Origin: Bacteroidia bacterium
GTDB taxonomy: Bacteria > Bacteroidota > Bacteroidia > Flavobacteriales > Flavobacteriaceae
DNA: 5,004 nucleotides
Direction of reading: 5' to 3'
Assembly (NCBI GenBank): GCA_030429325.1
Contig: JAUICT010000207.1
Coordinates: forward strand, 1 to 5,004
Both the position numbers and the translations under genes were made by a program. The number at the start of each line of letters is the position of its first letter. Positions within the stretch are counted from its first letter, which is position 1. The notes under the pieces were generated by a model. That model did not search any database and had not been told where the DNA came from. It was given only the letters and a program-made list of their open reading frames with translations. This document shows, piece after piece, positions 4,916-5,004 of this stretch.

Positions 4916-5004
4916 ATGAAGGAAGACTTGCTCCATTTTATATGGGGGCAAAAAAAGCTTCATGGAAGACAACTTACCTCAACTGCCAACGAAGCCATAT
5001 ACAT
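4916..5004 (+). CDS. DUF2851-like protein, N-terminus only (cut by window edge)
   Basis: From ATG at 4916 the frame stays open to the right edge: 29 codons plus two bases. The translated start MKEDLLHFIWGQKKLHGRQL followed by TSTANEAIY resembles, from memory, the N-terminus of the DUF2851 family found widely in Bacteroidota. Members typically open with a M(K/Q)EDFLHYxWK-like segment and a threonine-rich 'TT' stretch. The function of that family is unknown to me. The call rests on less than 30 residues, so it is tentative; that a coding region begins here is more certain. The start codon directly follows an 8-bp arm (4908-4915) of an inverted repeat, and no Shine-Dalgarno site is visible. Confidence 0.7.
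   Translation, partial: MKEDLLHFIWGQKKLHGRQLTSTANEAIY

Overview
The window looks like a chromosomal segment from a Bacteroidota member, most likely a marine Flavobacteriaceae. The evidence is the protein sequences, the moderately AT-rich DNA, the lack of strong Shine-Dalgarno sites, and several exact copies of the Bacteroidota -7 promoter element TAnnTTTG. No insertion sequence, CRISPR array, tRNA or rRNA is visible, so this is ordinary core or near-core genome. Genus cannot be fixed from the sequence alone.

Left part (1-1375, minus strand): the 5' 403 codons of trpE (anthranilate synthase component I) run off the left edge. In front of trpE lies what looks like a complete transcription attenuator. 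It has a promoter matching TTTG-N19-TATATTTG, an 18-codon leader ORF (MNHRIVNTWWWINLLRKS) with three consecutive Trp codons, an alternative antiterminator helix, and an intrinsic terminator with a U-tract ending 18 nt before the trpE start codon. The leader ATG lies almost at the predicted transcription start, so the leader may be translated from a leaderless or nearly leaderless RNA. This is the most interesting item in the window.

Middle part (1396-3200, minus strand): three closely packed genes read toward trpE. They encode a MarR-family regulator, an NfsB-like FMN nitroreductase (5 nt gap) and an exported YceI-family lipocalin-fold protein (34 nt gap), followed by a 14-bp hairpin. A perfect 16-bp palindrome overlaps the predicted MarR -7 element and is the obvious candidate operator for autoregulation.

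Right part (3192-5004, plus strand): divergent from marR is a two-gene unit. It encodes a thioredoxin-fold lipoprotein (WCKPC) and an exported thioredoxin/peroxiredoxin-like protein (CNTC plus a C-terminal Cys), 5 nt apart. A strong intrinsic terminator follows, and its T-tract overlaps a promoter-like -7 element for a small single-domain cytoplasmic rhodanese. The first 29 codons of a DUF2851-like protein lie at the right edge.

Taken together, the middle and right parts look like a redox and thiol maintenance neighbourhood: regulator, flavin reductase, lipid-binding-type periplasmic protein, two extracytoplasmic thiol oxidoreductases and a sulfurtransferase. It sits next to a tryptophan operon that senses charged tRNA-Trp through its leader peptide. 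The functional link across the divergent promoter is inference.
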